Positions 8,918 through 18,015 are shown, counted from the stretch's first letter. The stretch is 64,000 nt of DNA from Ectopseudomonas alcaliphila (GCF_900101755.1 NZ_FNAE01000004.1:62001-126000); one strand, 5' to 3'. Translations and numbers: made by a program. Notes: generated by a model from the sequence alone, not told the origin.

Positions 8918-10590
8918 TGGCGTTGCAAAAGAAGGACAGGGAGTTCCGCCTCCCGAAAGTCAGCTACCTCGATTTCAAGACCATCGAGATGGATCGCGTG
9001 CTCACGGGCTTGTTTGAGCGCTTGGAACATGGCGGCTATCCGAGCGTGTTTCGCGACAAACGCGAGCTGACAGTGGACAAGTTCGTGGACGACATCCTCG
9101 AAGCCGGCGAGCGTTTCTTGGGGTTCGCTCAGCACCGAGACATGGTGCAGCGCTGGGTTGAAACCCACCTCATGGACATCGTCAATCGCGGCAAGAAGAA
9201 TGCCGCGGTGGCTGGCCCGCGTCCCCTGCATGGTTATACCTACCGCTTTCGCAATCCCAAGTATTCACGTGACTATGGCGCTGCCCAGCACCTGTACCAG
9301 ATGCTGCACCACGCCCGGCATCTTTCGGGGCACAAGGCCATCGAGCACCTGAAGGGTTTCTTCTTTGACGGCTTCGACAAGCTCACACGAGAGCTGAACG
9401 ACAAGGCGCTGACAGACATTGAAACGGCCACGCTGCTGCACTTCCTGTCGCAGCGCAAAGACACGGCGGATACCCGTGCCGGTGGAGACCGCTTCGCGCC
9501 GGTGTGTATTGGGTCGGCAGACTTGATGGCCGAAGACATTCAGCGCCTGCTGTTCTATAAGCCCTTCATGCCACGCTCGGTGATGGTGGAGTACCTGAAG
9601 GTATTGCTCTCGTTCCACCTAGCCCTCTACCACTTGCGGCTGCTGAAGCTCTTGCCTGCCTGGCAAAAGCTGGAGGGTGCGAATTCGCTGTGCGCAGAGT
9701 CAGCGTGCCCGATGAAACCCCGTGAACAGCGCGAACCACAGGGTGACTGTCCTTACAAGCTGGGGTTGTTTGTTGACCTCTCTGGCAGCGCCAACTCAAC
9801 AACCGCTACGCTCGCTGAGCGTAGTGCCGATGGCTTTTACCGGCGCATCCCGAGTTTCATCCGTGCGTACTTCGTTGCGAAGAAGCTAGACGAGTTTTCT
9901 GAGCATCTGGTCCGGCGCGGTAAGTTGATCCGCCCCTTGAACTCAGTGTTCTCTGTTGGCGAGCTGTATGGTCTTCAAGGTGCACCCTTCGCAGAAGAGC
10001 GGGACAAGTTTTTCGGCGAACGTTTGGCGGGGCTCTTGGAGTCTCTGTCAGAGGGGGATGCCGGCCTGGATGCCGAGGTTGAGGCCATCACCAAGATGGG
10101 GCTATCTGATTTTGAGACCTACATCGAGATTCTCGTCACCCTCCGCGGCGCCTTCCACAGGAAATACATTATCGAGTCGCTTGACGCGACGATGCTGAAG
10201 AATAAGTCGGGAGCGCTTCTGGCCCAAACACGTGCACGGAACGCTCCGCGCCGGTTTGCGCTGGAGAGCCGCCTGTTAGAGGTGCTTTTGCAGATCGCAG
10301 TGCTGCGCCCAGGGGGTGACCAGGGCTACTTCACCGGCGAGATGCGGATAGATGATCTGCTGTCCTTTCTGCGTGAACGCTACGGTCTTTATATCGATCA
10401 GTTGCCACCCGGCGAGGGGTTCGCAACGCCCACCATCGATGAGCGTAAAGCCCTACGAAGCAATGTTCAGGCATTTACTGGACGCCTGCGCGAGATTGGC
10501 TTCTACCGCGATTTGTCCGATGCCTATGTGACACAGACGGTTGTACCGCGCTACACGATTGCAGAACGAACAGAAGGGGCGCGCACATGA
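8917..10590 (+). CDS. mad7: MADS protein MAD7
   Basis: A 557-aa protein of no recognisable enzyme family. The start shares one base with the mad6 stop (TGATG). It begins with FRLPKVSYLDFKTIEMDRVL and is mostly helical. A cysteine cluster at about residues 259, 264 and 278 (LCAESACPMKP...GDCPY) may bind zinc or an Fe-S cluster. Position between an ATPase-containing protein and a HerA-like ATPase resembles DptG between DptF and DptH in phosphorothioation-dependent restriction; this is a contextual hypothesis, not a sequence match I can prove. Size and position fit MAD7. Confidence 0.8.
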   Translation: MALQKKDREFRLPKVSYLDFKTIEMDRVLTGLFERLEHGGYPSVFRDKRELTVDKFVDDILEAGERFLGFAQHRDMVQRWVETHLMDIVNRGKKNAAVAGPRPLHGYTYRFRNPKYSRDYGAAQHLYQMLHHARHLSGHKAIEHLKGFFFDGFDKLTRELNDKALTDIETATLLHFLSQRKDTADTRAGGDRFAPVCIGSADLMAEDIQRLLFYKPFMPRSVMVEYLKVLLSFHLALYHLRLLKLLPAWQKLEGANSLCAESACPMKPREQREPQGDCPYKLGLFVDLSGSANSTTATLAERSADGFYRRIPSFIRAYFVAKKLDEFSEHLVRRGKLIRPLNSVFSVGELYGLQGAPFAEERDKFFGERLAGLLESLSEGDAGLDAEVEAITKMGLSDFETYIEILVTLRGAFHRKYIIESLDATMLKNKSGALLAQTRARNAPRRFALESRLLEVLLQIAVLRPGGDQGYFTGEMRIDDLLSFLRERYGLYIDQLPPGEGFATPTIDERKALRSNVQAFTGRLREIGFYRDLSDAYVTQTVVPRYTIAERTEGART

Positions 10591-13500
10591 GTCGGGGCCT
10601 GCGTGAACTCACCAGTCAAGAGCTGAGCGCGGCGCTTGAGTCCGTCTTGCTACCGAGGCTTTGCAAGGTCTTGGCTGCCCGCGATCTTGGGCATTGCATG
10701 CGTGTTACGGACTTGGATCGTGAGCTGATGATTCGATTGGCCGGGGGGCTGCGTGCGGCCGTTCCTTCTGCCAATGTGGTTCTACTCGCAGACGACGCCC
10801 TGCGTGCCCAAGCACCGGAATTGGCCGTGACGAGCACCAAGCTTGTTGAGCTGCGTAATCCGTTGCCCAACGACGAGCTAAGGCCTCCGCTGCTGGTCTT
10901 TGTGCCGAACGATCTACGCGCATCTGCCGAGGATTCGTTCGGTGTCGCGACGTTTGAAGAAGTGTCGATTGAGGGTGCCTACGCTCAGCTGAATGAGCAG
11001 CTGATCGCACAGATCCCGGCCAACCTTCGGGTTGCTGTCGAAGCCTGTTTGGGTGAACTGCGCCGGAGCGACTCGCGCTGGCGATATGCCGACGATGCCG
11101 CTGTGGTGCGCTACCTGCTCACATGCCAAGTCAACGGCTTCGACCTGGATGCGATGGGCGCAGCGCTGTTCGAGCTGGCCCTCGTGCCAGATTTCGAGTT
11201 GTTCCAGCAGGCAGAACGTGCCCCTGCGCGGGTGGCTCGCAACCGCGAATGCGTCGAGCAAGTCACATGGTCAACTAAAACGGAGCGCGTGCGTGCCCTT
11301 GAGCTGGGCCTGCTCGATCCAGTTTTCTGCAAGCAGCTTGGTGAGTTCTTTTCGAGGGTTGGTGTTGCCAATCCGAAGGAGTGGACTCAACTGATCGTCC
11401 GCGATCGGGTCAATTGGCCCCTCGCGTTTAACAAGTGGCTGTTTGAGGACGGGGGCGTCAATCCGGATGCCATCTTTATCGGCGACGTTGAGCTGCCAGA
11501 TTTGCCGGTGGTTAAGGACGACAATGAAGACCCCCGTCTGGCAGAGCTGATCGGCCACCGGGTGTTGCCTATCTCTAAGACGGGGCTGAAAAAGTTCAGT
11601 GTGTCCTTCAGGGTCGATCCTGTTCCGTCCAGGGTGGAGGGCTTGTCTCGATTCGTGGCTGAAGTGGTGTCGCGCGACAACGGCCCCACAGGCTTGCGCC
11701 GCCGCAAGGCCGCGTGGACCAAGGGCACGGATTCTGGGGTGATCGCATTTTCGTCGATTGGCAAGATCGACTGGGAGGAGGGCTGGCACTTTGTTCGCGT
11801 ATACGGGGAGACCGAAGACGGCGACCGTATTCCGCTTGCTGACGGCGAGGGCAATCCTATTCGCTTCAACAGCAATGCCTCCGAGAACCTTGCCCATGCC
11901 AATGAGAGCGATCTCTTTTATGTGGTCACCGACGACGAGGTAGAGGTTGAGCCCCCACAGCGAGCGGTGCCGCGCGAGCCAAGCTTGATGCATGCGCTGC
12001 TGCGTGCGCGCTTTGCTGCCGTGGCTCAGGATCGAGACCCCAGTTCTGTCTCGATTACGGGATGTGCTTGGGTGGAGCGAAGCAGCAAAGCTGCAGCCAG
12101 TGGTGAGACCCTGGAGGTCCGGCTGGGAAAAGAAGGGAAAGCGAATGTCTTGGTGTCTGCCGTCTTGGCTGGCCTGGAACGCGCCTTTCTTGGCGACCCG
12201 GATGGCCTCAATCGATTGAGGTTGTCGATCAACGCTTCCGGCGTTGCCACGCGATCAACGATCTCCTTCAAATGGCCGACCTCGGATGAAGCAGCGAGGT
12301 TTCGGGAGTCTCGGGCAACCCTCTTTGACGCAGTTTTGCAAGGCGATCAGCGCTTGATCATGCAGGCCAGTGACCTTCTGAGCCTGCAGGAGCCCGCTCA
12401 GAACTATGCGGCAGCCTACCTGGCTTGGATTGATGCTGTGTTTATTCGCTGCGGCTCAACAGATGCCACCATCGCACGTCAGGCTTTTGAAGAGTTGCGT
12501 TGCGCACTAACTATCGATTCGGTTGCTTTGGTCCTGGAGGACTATCAGGGTAGACGACGTGACGCCGTTCTTTTGGGCCCAACTCATCCTCTTCGCGCCA
12601 ACTGGCACGTCGCCTGGAGCCAGCTGGGGCAGACCTGGATGGAGCGCAGCCAGGCGAGTGGCCGTGAGTTTGTCGTGCCGACCCGGGACGCGGTGATCAA
12701 GCAGCTTGCGCCTGCAGCGTTTCCACCTGTATTGCCTTTCGGTGAGGAACTTGGCCGCACGGCGCTGGCTGTGGATAACATCAACCCATTCTGGTCGCTG
12801 TACGCGGCGACCGACGAAGAAGACCCGCGTGGTTTGGTTGGGGAGGTGTGCGCCGCACTGGGTCTGCCCGAGCCAGCAATTGGCGGTGCGACCATCGATA
12901 GCGCCTACTTGGCGGCTCGGGTGCAGCGTTATTTGATCCAGCACCCGTATGTTGAAACGCTGACGATCAACGCGTTCAATGCGGGACGGGCAGCGGCCTT
13001 GGCTGAAGTGCTGCTTGCACTGCAGCGTCATTCCGAGTTTGCTGATCTTCGGTACGACATCAAGCTGTTCGTTCCCGATCCGGCGGCTCCTTCAACCGGG
13101 GAGGCGCTGTTGGAGCTGCTGGTCCCTGACTCGGGAACCAGCGCGAAGGAGGCGGACGCATTCTCTACGCCGACTGATAGCCACCTGCACCCCAAGTTGC
13201 GATTGGCGATCCGCGCCATCAAGGAGTTCCGCGACGAGCCTGATTTGCATGCCGCGCATTTGTCGTTCTTATTTGACTTGTTTCCGGCTGAGGAAATTCG
13301 CGCTGTAGACGTTCGGGACTCGGATGACTCTTCCTTCGTCCATGGCCTTGTCCAGCCCTTCGAGGTGGATTACCTGGAAGACGAGCAATCAATCACTTGG
13401 CTTCGTCGCCCTCTGCATGGGGTGGCGCAGCCGATTGAGGGGGCTGAGGCCTTGTCCGATCTGATGGGAGGCATCTCACGTGCAGTTTCGGTTGCCGTGG

Positions 13501-16145
13501 CGACCGTTTCGCGCAGCCAGTATTTGCCACATGCGCGGCCGGTGGTGGCGTTGAGCTTGTCTGCCGACGAGCGCGCGATGCTCCATCAGGTGCATGAGGT
13601 TAGCGATTGGGTGCTCACCATTGATCGGAACCTGGGCATCGAGTTTTTTGACCATCGACGCCACTCAACTCGCCCTGACTATCTGATTGATCACTCGCCT
13701 GACATGGCAAATGCGATGGGCCATCGGCTGGCAATCACCTCTCGCTCAGTGGCAGAGTTGGAGTCATTGTTGGTGCCGATCTTGGGCGAATACGGCCTCC
13801 CAAATTCAGGCAGTCATGCCTTGGTGATGCTAGATCAGCTTCGCTCGCTATCCGGCCGGCTGGCCCTGAAGCTGTTGTCGTCGTCTTCGCAAAGAGCAGA
13901 GGCGATGGGGCTCGCGCTTTCACGGTTGTTTCTTGAACATCAAGGTGTGTTTCAGAACCAGGTCGTTGTGCCCCTGGATGCTCACTTGGAGCTGTACAAG
14001 GCTCTTCGTCAGAGCTCCGAGGAAATGGGCGACGAGGTCAATTTCCGGCGAACTGATCTCGCACTGTTCGACCTTGATCCGATGAGCCGTGTCGTGACCT
14101 GTAGGCTGGTCGAGGTGAAGTGCTACAGCCAAGTTGGGGATGTAGCAGCATATGCACAATTGAAGGCATCCATTGCTGAGCAGATCGCGCAGACGGAGCA
14201 CGTTCTCGCCTACCACTTTGACCCTAAGCTGGCTGAAGTGGATCGCCCGGATCGCCCTATAAAGAACCGTGACCTTGCAGCTCTGCTTGGTTTCTATTTG
14301 GACCGATCGGAGCGCTACGGTGTTGTCTTACCTGAGGCTGCAGAAGAGGCGCACTTCTTCTTGCGCCGCTTGGATGAGCGGCCCTACACACTGCAGTTCA
14401 CGCGAAGCGCCGTGGTGTTCGACTTCAGCAAGCCGGGCACGGAACCGGCTGAGCATGAGAACGGCATCGAGTTCTACCGCATCGGCAGTGACCTGATTCG
14501 CCAGCTCGTCGAAGCAGCGGTAACGGACACTGAGACCATCGCGAGCTTGCAGAGTGTTCGATCCACCGATACGTCGCGCGAGATGACTCAGGAACTGCTA
14601 CGTCGTAGGACTTTGGCACCAGCTGTCCCGACCTTTGAAACCGCTGCTTTCTTGAGTCCGCCTCGTGATCGAACTCTGGCTTGGGACGAGAGGCCACGAA
14701 TTTCGTACAGCCCATCAAACCTCATGCCCGCAGTGCAGGTGCGCGAACCAGAGCCGGCCGTGATGTTGGTCTCTGAGGTGATTGAACCGCCTCAGCTGCC
14801 GATCACCGTTCCAGAGCTGAAGCAACCTTTCGTCGCTGACCCCAAGCCCCCGCTTGCGCCAGACAAAGAGAGGGTGGCGACGGTTAGAGTCACCGAAACC
14901 TCAGTTGCTTCGTCTGAAGTTGCTCAGCCCCTGAATGGCCGGGTCGCCTACGACATCATGCTTGGCGCGATCGGATCAACGCCTCAATACGGTTTGCTCG
15001 GAGAGGTATCTGGGCGCAAGGTTGCACTAGACCTGAACCAGACTCACACCATCAGCCTGTTCGGTGTGCAAGGGGGCGGGAAGAGCTACACCTTGGGCAG
15101 TGTCGCGGAGATGGCCTCCTTGCCAATCCCTGGCATCAACTGCCTACCGGAGCCGCTGTCCACGGTGATCTTCCACTACAGCCCGACCATGGACTACAAG
15201 CCTGAGTTCACGTCCATGGTGGGTGCCAACAGTGTTGAGGATCAGGTCCGAGCGCTCAAAGAGGTGTACGGTGCAGAGCCGAAGGCCTTGGCTGATGTCT
15301 TGCTGCTCGTGCCTGCAGATAAGATCGAAGAACGGAGCGTGGAGTATCCTGATATCGAGGTGTTGCCGCTGCAATTCTCTGCATCGGAATTGCAAGCCTC
15401 GCACTGGAAGTTCCTTATGGGGGCGGTGGGCAGTCAAGCCACCTACATCCGGCAGATCATGCGCATCATGAAGTCCATGCGCGATGACATCACTTTGGAT
15501 GGGCTGCGAGCCGGTGTCGAAGCGTCGCCTATCCCGGAGCACCTGAAGGAACTGGCCAGGATGCGTCTTGAGTTGGCTGCCGAGTACATCAACGATTCAG
15601 CTTCGCTTACCGAAGTGGTCAAGCCTGGGCGGTTGATCATCGTGGACCTTCGAGACGAGTTCATCGAGAAAGACGAGGCTCTGGGGCTCTTCGTCGTGCT
15701 CTTGCAGCTGTTTGCAGATGCGCGAATTGATGGGCGCAGCTTCAACAAACTGGTGGTATTCGATGAGGCCCACAAGTACATCGAAAGCCCAGACCTGGTT
15801 GCGGGACTAATCGAGGTGGTTCGGGAGATGCGCCACAAGGGGGTGAGCATCATGGTGGCGAGTCAGGACCCACCATCTGTTCCGGTTAGCCTGATAGAGC
15901 TATCCAGCCAGATAATCATGCACAAGTTCAATTCGCCCGCCTGGCTGAAGCATATTCAGAAAGCCAACGCCGCATTGGCCAATCTGACGCCCGAACGTAT
16001 GGCTCTGCTCAAGGCCGGCGAGGCTTACATCTGGTCAAGCAAGGCCACTGACGAGTCGTTTTCAAAGGGGGCCGTAAAGCTCAGATGTCGGCCACGGGTA
16101 ACTGAACATGGTGGGGCCACTAGGGTCGCGGTTAAGAGTTCGTGA
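10587..16145 (+). CDS. mad8: MADS ATP-binding protein MAD8 (HerA/FtsK-like)
   Basis: A 1852-aa protein whose ATG overlaps the mad7 stop (ATGA). The first ~1450 residues have no motif I recognise. The C-terminal ~380 residues are a HerA/FtsK-type motor: Walker A FGVQGGGKSYT near residue 1493, Walker B KLVVFDEAHKYIESPD near 1723, then MVASQDPPSVP, a sensor-like segment seen in DUF87/HerA helicases. Such ATPases form hexamers that translocate DNA and often drive a nuclease. A DptH-like role (DNA translocation in restriction) is plausible. It ends the operon. Its length is unusual for a bacterial defence protein and suggests several unassigned N-terminal domains. Confidence 0.85.
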   Translation: MSRGLRELTSQELSAALESVLLPRLCKVLAARDLGHCMRVTDLDRELMIRLAGGLRAAVPSANVVLLADDALRAQAPELAVTSTKLVELRNPLPNDELRPPLLVFVPNDLRASAEDSFGVATFEEVSIEGAYAQLNEQLIAQIPANLRVAVEACLGELRRSDSRWRYADDAAVVRYLLTCQVNGFDLDAMGAALFELALVPDFELFQQAERAPARVARNRECVEQVTWSTKTERVRALELGLLDPVFCKQLGEFFSRVGVANPKEWTQLIVRDRVNWPLAFNKWLFEDGGVNPDAIFIGDVELPDLPVVKDDNEDPRLAELIGHRVLPISKTGLKKFSVSFRVDPVPSRVEGLSRFVAEVVSRDNGPTGLRRRKAAWTKGTDSGVIAFSSIGKIDWEEGWHFVRVYGETEDGDRIPLADGEGNPIRFNSNASENLAHANESDLFYVVTDDEVEVEPPQRAVPREPSLMHALLRARFAAVAQDRDPSSVSITGCAWVERSSKAAASGETLEVRLGKEGKANVLVSAVLAGLERAFLGDPDGLNRLRLSINASGVATRSTISFKWPTSDEAARFRESRATLFDAVLQGDQRLIMQASDLLSLQEPAQNYAAAYLAWIDAVFIRCGSTDATIARQAFEELRCALTIDSVALVLEDYQGRRRDAVLLGPTHPLRANWHVAWSQLGQTWMERSQASGREFVVPTRDAVIKQLAPAAFPPVLPFGEELGRTALAVDNINPFWSLYAATDEEDPRGLVGEVCAALGLPEPAIGGATIDSAYLAARVQRYLIQHPYVETLTINAFNAGRAAALAEVLLALQRHSEFADLRYDIKLFVPDPAAPSTGEALLELLVPDSGTSAKEADAFSTPTDSHLHPKLRLAIRAIKEFRDEPDLHAAHLSFLFDLFPAEEIRAVDVRDSDDSSFVHGLVQPFEVDYLEDEQSITWLRRPLHGVAQPIEGAEALSDLMGGISRAVSVAVATVSRSQYLPHARPVVALSLSADERAMLHQVHEVSDWVLTIDRNLGIEFFDHRRHSTRPDYLIDHSPDMANAMGHRLAITSRSVAELESLLVPILGEYGLPNSGSHALVMLDQLRSLSGRLALKLLSSSSQRAEAMGLALSRLFLEHQGVFQNQVVVPLDAHLELYKALRQSSEEMGDEVNFRRTDLALFDLDPMSRVVTCRLVEVKCYSQVGDVAAYAQLKASIAEQIAQTEHVLAYHFDPKLAEVDRPDRPIKNRDLAALLGFYLDRSERYGVVLPEAAEEAHFFLRRLDERPYTLQFTRSAVVFDFSKPGTEPAEHENGIEFYRIGSDLIRQLVEAAVTDTETIASLQSVRSTDTSREMTQELLRRRTLAPAVPTFETAAFLSPPRDRTLAWDERPRISYSPSNLMPAVQVREPEPAVMLVSEVIEPPQLPITVPELKQPFVADPKPPLAPDKERVATVRVTETSVASSEVAQPLNGRVAYDIMLGAIGSTPQYGLLGEVSGRKVALDLNQTHTISLFGVQGGGKSYTLGSVAEMASLPIPGINCLPEPLSTVIFHYSPTMDYKPEFTSMVGANSVEDQVRALKEVYGAEPKALADVLLLVPADKIEERSVEYPDIEVLPLQFSASELQASHWKFLMGAVGSQATYIRQIMRIMKSMRDDITLDGLRAGVEASPIPEHLKELARMRLELAAEYINDSASLTEVVKPGRLIIVDLRDEFIEKDEALGLFVVLLQLFADARIDGRSFNKLVVFDEAHKYIESPDLVAGLIEVVREMRHKGVSIMVASQDPPSVPVSLIELSSQIIMHKFNSPAWLKHIQKANAALANLTPERMALLKAGEAYIWSSKATDESFSKGAVKLRCRPRVTEHGGATRVAVKSS

Positions 16146-16186
16146 TGGACGCATCATGAGCAAACTCAATTACAACTAGCAGAACA

Positions 16187-16226
16187 AAGAAAAAAGGTGG
16201 TGTGAGCGGGAATTCTTACACCACCT
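16187..16226 (-). terminator. Hairpin behind mad8, best read as minus-strand terminator
   Basis: Perfect 9-bp arms AGGTGGTGT (16195-16203) and ACACCACCT (16218-16226) enclose a 14-nt loop. On the plus strand the arm is preceded by an A-run, so on the minus strand the hairpin is followed by TTTTTTCTTTG. It would end transcription of the minus-strand remnants to its right and may also slow readthrough from mad8. Confidence 0.6.
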
Positions 16227-16288
16227 AAGTTGAGCACTGCTTCCGGGGACGGGCGGGTAGTACTAAATGCATTGCAGGCACGGGCTTG

Positions 16289-16483
16289 CTAAGGGACCTT
16301 GCCTTCCATGCACAAGTCATTCCACTCATTGAGCAGTTCCGCGTTGACCATTGCTTCTTCTCCAAGCTCGGCGCGATATGCCGAGATCCAGAGTGTTTGA
16401 CATTTTTCTATCTGGTCTTCAGATGGGGTTTTGATGCTTTCTTGAATTGCAGCGATTAGCTTTTGGAGGTGGCTGTTGCCCGT
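16289..16483 (-). pseudogene. C-terminal remnant of a small unknown gene (copy 2)
   Basis: The minus strand reads open for about 64 codons after a TAA (16484-16486) to a TAG at 16289-16291, but has no start codon before an internal Met. The translation includes SHLQKLIAAIQESIK and ends in LLNEWNDLCMEGKVP. This is coding-like, and the ending resembles the neighbouring fragment at 16497-16580, which ends DEWRDWRNEGQLP. I read both as 3' ends of paralogous small genes left by deletion. The family is unknown. Confidence 0.5.
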
Positions 16484-16496
16484 TTACGACTGCCAG

Positions 16497-16580
16497 CTAA
16501 GGCAGCTGCCCTTCATTACGCCAGTCCCGCCACTCATCGATCTGCTCGCTGAAAATAGCGACCACTGCGGTTGTGGCAAA
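16497..16580 (-). pseudogene. C-terminal remnant of a small unknown gene (copy 1)
   Basis: A short minus-strand frame ends at TAG (16497-16499) with AIFSEQIDEWRDWRNEGQLP. It parallels the tail of the adjacent fragment (NAELLNEWNDLCMEGKVP): aligned E-x-x-x-E-W-x-D, then EG and a final Pro, 13 bases before the other fragment's frame. No start is visible and an A/T run cuts it off near 16580. Probably a truncated tandem paralog. Confidence 0.4.
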
Positions 16581-16593
16581 AAAAAATGAAATC

Positions 16594-16618
16594 AAAAAGG
16601 GGAGGCATGTGCCTCCCC
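16594..16618 (-). terminator. Rho-independent terminator, minus strand
   Basis: Arms GGGGAGGCA (16599-16607) and TGCCTCCCC (16610-16618) give a very short-looped GC-rich hairpin, followed on the minus strand by TTTTT. It lies 57 bases past the stop of the secreted protein gene at 16675-17463 and ends that transcript. Confidence 0.8.
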
Positions 16619-16674
16619 CAATTCTCTGCTCAGCGAGATGATTACCTTTGGCGGCCTACGGAGTTTCAGAGCCG

Positions 16675-17463
16675 TTATTGCAGGAGGTAACCCAATGGCT
16701 GATCCTTGCTATCGAAGCAGAGGATAGTTTCGCAGTACCCGCCCAACTGGTCGACGTTGGACTCACTGACTGAAGGAAGCCATTTGCCCAGTTCAGCCAC
16801 CGGAACCTTCTGATTGTTGATATAGCAGTCGTCATCCATGCGCGGATTGCACCAGGCACTTTTCACGTCCGGCCATTCGGATTGGGCCGAGGTGGGTGAC
16901 TGCAGGGTTGATGCTGGGGCACCACCCTTCTGGGCTTGCCACGCTGCATAACCGCCTTCGTAACGCCCGTCGAACGTCGGTACAAGTTGATTATCCGGGA
17001 CCCCAATGTCCAGGTAGAACTGGTACAGGAGAGATCCCGCCTCGGCGTACGACACCTGACGCGACGTATCGACACGGTAGGCCACTGGCTTGCCGTCGGT
17101 GCTGACTCCGATGCGATACCAGATCGATAGGGTGAAGAACACATCCTGGTTCCAGTCACCCACGATGGTGGCGTTGGTCCGGCACTTGCCGCGCAGGCAC
17201 GTACCGCTTACCTGGTTGACATAGCGTACATCCTGCTGGCGCTGAGCATCCCAGATGAGCACTTCGCGGGAGGTCTCCAGCCAGGTGCACTTGATCAGCG
17301 GCTGACCATTGAAGGCTTTCTTGTTGATGCAGGGGATCGCTTCGGGGAGTCCGTTGGTGGACGTCTCGTCCGGGAAGGCGATGTTGTTCCAGGCGTAATG
17401 GTCAATGACGGCATTGGCATTGGCGCAGAACGCGAGCAGCAGGATGCTGAGAATCCGTTTCAT
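16675..17463 (-). CDS. Secreted protein of unknown function
   Basis: A 262-aa protein. The start at 17463 is supported by GGAG eight bases upstream and by a clear signal peptide MKRILSILLLAFCANANA with an AxA cleavage site; a longer upstream frame lacks any signal. The mature part has at least eight Cys (for example SGTCLRGKC, WCNPRMDDDC, YCETILC), implying disulfides and a periplasmic or exported location, and ends PLGYLLQ. No family recognised. It follows the small gene at 17595-17948 on the same strand and is closed by a strong terminator. Accessory cargo of the element; role unknown. Confidence 0.75.
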   Translation of the reverse strand: MKRILSILLLAFCANANAVIDHYAWNNIAFPDETSTNGLPEAIPCINKKAFNGQPLIKCTWLETSREVLIWDAQRQQDVRYVNQVSGTCLRGKCRTNATIVGDWNQDVFFTLSIWYRIGVSTDGKPVAYRVDTSRQVSYAEAGSLLYQFYLDIGVPDNQLVPTFDGRYEGGYAAWQAQKGGAPASTLQSPTSAQSEWPDVKSAWCNPRMDDDCYINNQKVPVAELGKWLPSVSESNVDQLGGYCETILCFDSKDQPLGYLLQ

Positions 17464-17594
17464 GAGGTAACTCCAGTTTGTGGTTTCTTGCGAGAGAGAA
17501 AGATGATCCGGCCGTTTAACGACCGGTGGCGGAGCACACGAATCCAGCAGCGCAACGGAGCTCGTCGCTGCTGGTAGTGGTGGGAATGAGGGGG

Positions 17595-17948
17595 TTATTT
17601 CTTGTAGATGACCCTGAGCCGCTTGTTCACGTAGTCCTTGATGATTTCGTAATCGGGGTTGTAGGTGACGAGAGCATGGCCGACACCTGCAGCAACGCCG
17701 AGTGCCGCCAGGGTGAGCGTTGCTGGCGCTGACATCACGGTGGCCGCAGCTCCAAAAATTCCGCCGCGCATGGCCGCACCCTTCAAGTCGCTGATGACAC
17801 GGCACTTCATCCCAAGGCTTTCAATCTTGGTTTCGACCAGTTTGATGCCGGCCGTGAAGTTGCCCCTGAGGCCGTTGATCTCGAAGGACGCTCTGTTTCG
17901 CACGAGGCTGTCGATCTGAGCTTCGTTCAGTCCGGTGATGACGTTCAT
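17595..17948 (-). CDS. Small Gly/Ala-rich membrane-associated protein
   Basis: A 117-aa protein. It begins MNVITGLNEAQIDSLV, behind a GGGAG about 15 bases upstream. Residues about 58-92 are Gly/Ala-rich and hydrophobic (GAAMRGGIFGAAATVMSAP, LAALGVAAGVGHALV), like a glycine-zipper membrane hairpin; the C-terminus is basic (VNKRLRVIYKK). Function unknown. It is divergent from the Xre-type regulator at 18086, and the palindromic operator at 17988-18015 lies just upstream, so it is probably controlled by that regulator. A toxin or lysis-type role is possible but unsupported. Confidence 0.65.
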   Translation of the reverse strand: MNVITGLNEAQIDSLVRNRASFEINGLRGNFTAGIKLVETKIESLGMKCRVISDLKGAAMRGGIFGAAATVMSAPATLTLAALGVAAGVGHALVTYNPDYEIIKDYVNKRLRVIYKK

Positions 17949-17987
17949 GCTGTTCTGTGCTCCCTGCCGGGCGTTGATGTTGTAGGA

Positions 17988-18015
17988 AAAGTCGAATATC
18001 GACTTTTAAAGTCGA
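17988..18015. promoter_or_regulatory. Palindromic operator with third half-site
   Basis: AAAGTCGA (17988-17995), spacer ATA, then TCGACTTT (17999-18006) form a perfect 8-bp palindrome; a third AAAGTCGA follows at 18008-18015. It lies in the divergent gap between the gene at 17595-17948 and the Xre-family gene at 18086, the usual place for an autoregulatory binding site. Confidence 0.65.

Noticed and set aside
1..16145. Ordinary type I restriction-modification system
   Set aside because: HsdM and HsdS are present but no HsdR helicase-nuclease is; the remaining genes match MADS instead.
4757..16145. BREX type 2 (PglW-like kinase)
   Set aside because: MAD6 recalls PglW, but no PglX, PglY, PglZ or BrxC gene is visible.
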